This document shows, piece after piece, positions 52,717 to 54,178 of a DNA stretch of 54,178 nucleotides. Origin of the DNA: Ruminococcus sp. Lineage in GTDB: Bacteria > Bacillota > Clostridia > Oscillospirales > Ruminococcaceae. Position numbers and translations under genes: made by a program. How positions within the stretch are numbered: position 1 is the stretch's first letter; each line of letters opens with the position of its first letter. The stretch is from the NCBI GenBank assembly GCA_015066925.1, contig SVNL01000003.1, forward strand, positions 6,408 through 60,585, given 5' to 3'. A model generated the notes under the pieces. It was not told the DNA's origin, ran no database searches, and was given only the letters and a program-made list of their open reading frames with translations.

Positions 52717-54178
52717 TTAAGTTTCTGCCTTCTTAACTACATCAGCCCAAGTTACATCTTTACTTGTTGATGAACGTGCATAGTATGCAAGTATCCATGA
52801 GGCGTCTGAAGCATTGATATCATTTCTTCTATCACTTTCTGTCTTCTTCCAGTTGTCAACTGAATATTCATCTTCGCTAACATCACCAAGGAAGCATACT
52901 AAGTTTTCAATAAACTGATCACCATTTTTACCAGGAAGCATTTCAATGTTTGCATCAGATGTATTTACTGATGCGCGAGCATAATATGATAATACTCTTG
53001 AAGCGTCTAACGCGTCAACATTATTATCAAGTGTAACGTCACCCTTAACACCGATGTATGCATCTACTGTGAAAGGAATAACATTTTCATCTGAAAGCTC
53101 AATCATATCTTCGCCACTGCCTACATAAACGTTAACAGCGTACTTGTTGCCCTTTGCAGGATCAAATACTGACTTAGGTGTCTGTGTACCAAAACTATAA
53201 TCGATTACACCGCCGAGCTTAGCAATCATATCTGCTTCGTCAAGGAGGTTAACGCCTGGGATTTCTTGTCCGTTCTTTGCTACAGCTGTAACAACGAGCT
53301 TTTTAATCTGAGCCTTGTTGAATGAATTTGTATCGTGTGAGAAGTAATAACCTTCTGTTGCTTCAAATCCGTCAACACCATTCTGTGTGTTTATGTAACA
53401 ATCATTGAAGTCAAATACCTGTGGAGTTGTAACGATTGGTCCTGTTGTACCAGGTTCTACTGTTGTAGTAATAACATCGCCTGTTGTTGTGCCAGGTTCT
53501 GCTGTTGTTGTAACAATTTCTTCTGTTGTTGTACCAGATTCTGCTGTTGTTGTACCAGGTTCTGCTGTTGTAGTAACAATATCGCCTGTTGTTGTGCCAG
53601 GTTCTGCTGTTGTTGCAACTACATCTGGAGTTGTTGTACCAGGTTCTGCTGTTGTTGCAACTACATCTGGAGTTGTTGTACCAGGTTCTGCTGTTGTTGC
53701 AACTACATCTGGAGTTGTTGTACCAGGTTCTGCTGTTGTTGTAACAACTTCCTCTGTTGTTGTACCAGGTTCTGCTGTTGTTGTAACAACTTCCTCTGTT
53801 GTTGTACCAGGTTCCGCTGTTGTTGTAACAACTTCTTCTGTTGTTGTACCAGGTTCTGCTGTTGTTGTAACAACTTCTTCTGTTGTTGTAGTTGCCGGAG
53901 TTGTTGTTGTTGTTACATCATTTGCTGTAAATTCTCTTGTGATGCTATTAATCGTAAACTCGCCATCACCCTTATACATTGCTTCAATATCAATGGTAGC
54001 TTTAATCTTCTTTACAGATGAAGTGATTGCAAGAGTGTTTTTATATTCATTAACGAGTTCATCATACTGATCATCTTCAAATGTTGCTGTAAATGTAGCT
54101 TTACCTGATTCATATGAAACAACAACGTTGCTAAGACCTTCTGCAAATTCACATGCATCAGCAAGTGTAACTGCTACT
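52717..54178 (-). CDS. cttA: X-dockerin cellulosome protein (CttA-like), C-terminal part
   Basis: The gene enters from the right edge; 486 residues are visible and the frame is open to the end of the window. The order is a beta-rich domain end (about 1-80), a long Thr/Glu/Pro/Val repeat linker, an X module (about 255-345) and a dockerin with two calcium loops, GDVTLDNNVDALDAS and RNDINASDASW, separated by an unusual insert. This is the R. flavefaciens X-dockerin type that binds ScaE. Its place directly before scaE favours CttA, the cellulose-binding adhesin; ScaB shares the same C-terminus and cannot be excluded without the N-terminal part. Confidence 0.75.
   Translation of the reverse strand, partial: VAVTLADACEFAEGLSNVVVSYESGKATFTATFEDDQYDELVNEYKNTLAITSSVKKIKATIDIEAMYKGDGEFTINSITREFTANDVTTTTTPATTTTEEVVTTTAEPGTTTEEVVTTTAEPGTTTEEVVTTTAEPGTTTEEVVTTTAEPGTTTPDVVATTAEPGTTTPDVVATTAEPGTTTPDVVATTAEPGTTTGDIVTTTAEPGTTTAESGTTTEEIVTTTAEPGTTTGDVITTTVEPGTTGPIVTTPQVFDFNDCYINTQNGVDGFEATEGYYFSHDTNSFNKAQIKKLVVTAVAKNGQEIPGVNLLDEADMIAKLGGVIDYSFGTQTPKSVFDPAKGNKYAVNVYVGSGEDMIELSDENVIPFTVDAYIGVKGDVTLDNNVDALDASRVLSYYARASVNTSDANIEMLPGKNGDQFIENLVCFLGDVSEDEYSVDNWKKTESDRRNDINASDASWILAYYARSSTSKDVTWADVVKKAET
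53449..53889. repeat. 42-bp tandem repeats coding the Thr-rich linker
   Basis: Ten 14-residue units of type TTTxxxVxTTAEPG (for example TTTEEVVTTTAEPG, TTTPDVVATTAEPG) plus one half unit. Neighbouring units are almost identical at the DNA level, so copy number may vary between strains. Confidence 0.9.

Noticed and set aside
53449-53889. Possible CRISPR array from regular repeats
   Set aside because: The repeats are contiguous without spacers and in frame, coding a Thr-rich linker.
53405-54070. 221-residue plus-strand ORF rich in Val and Ser
   Set aside because: Antisense to the 42-bp repeats of the X-dockerin gene; its repeats only mirror the real coding strand.

Overview
The window looks like chromosome from a Gram-positive Clostridia of the Ruminococcus type, closest in character to the fibre-degrading R. 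flavefaciens group. Three things point there. Two secreted family-9 cellulases end in dockerins. At the right edge a C-terminal X-dockerin protein is followed by a small single-cohesin protein with a sorting signal, the cttA-scaE order known from the R. flavefaciens sca (cellulosome) cluster. Conserved Firmicutes operons fill the rest. Promoters are mostly TTGACA-N17-TATAAT with a TGn extension, and SD sequences are AAGGAG/GGAGG. I saw no rRNA, tRNA, CRISPR array, insertion sequence or prophage core.

Layout. 1-21 is the start of a leftward rsmD-like gene. 249-7587 (+) holds two exported cyclophilins, murA, pth and mfd. 7644-8464 (-) holds two small membrane proteins (DUF4234, DUF2752). 8512-22086 (-) is a long block matching the Bacillus yloC-to-spoVM region: yicC, remA, gmk, rpoZ, priA, def, fmt, a yugP-like protease, rsmB, rlmN, prpC, prkC, rsgA, thiN, and a 27-codon spoVM too short for usual ORF calling. 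22321-25343 (+) holds a PEBP-like lipoprotein, a GH25 lysozyme lipoprotein and a potassium channel. 25434-27724 (-) is rpmG-secE-nusG-rplK-rplA, with similar hairpin leaders before rplK and before rplA. 27999-33729 (-) holds two separately transcribed GH9 dockerin cellulases. 33939-46169 (-) is a probable operon of eleven genes from tepA through uppP, ftsK, ygiQ, a metallo-beta-lactamase-fold protein, an unknown membrane protein, DUF3006, an HI0933-type flavoprotein, cmk and plsC to an ispH-S1 fusion.

46372-48441 (+) is the most unusual unit. A perfect sigma-A promoter carrying LexA-like boxes drives a small helical protein, a sigma-region-4-like HTH protein and a PLP decarboxylase. 48480-51432 (+) is a gerA-type spore germinant receptor operon with a very short C subunit. 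51429-54178 (-) holds a small cysteine-rich protein, scaE and the C-terminal part of cttA.

The genes cover translation, cell-wall precursor supply and its PASTA kinase/phosphatase control, DNA repair and segregation, and extracellular cellulose degradation with the proteins that attach the complex to the cell. spoVM and the ger operon together suggest a full or residual sporulation programme in a cellulosome-producing Ruminococcus.
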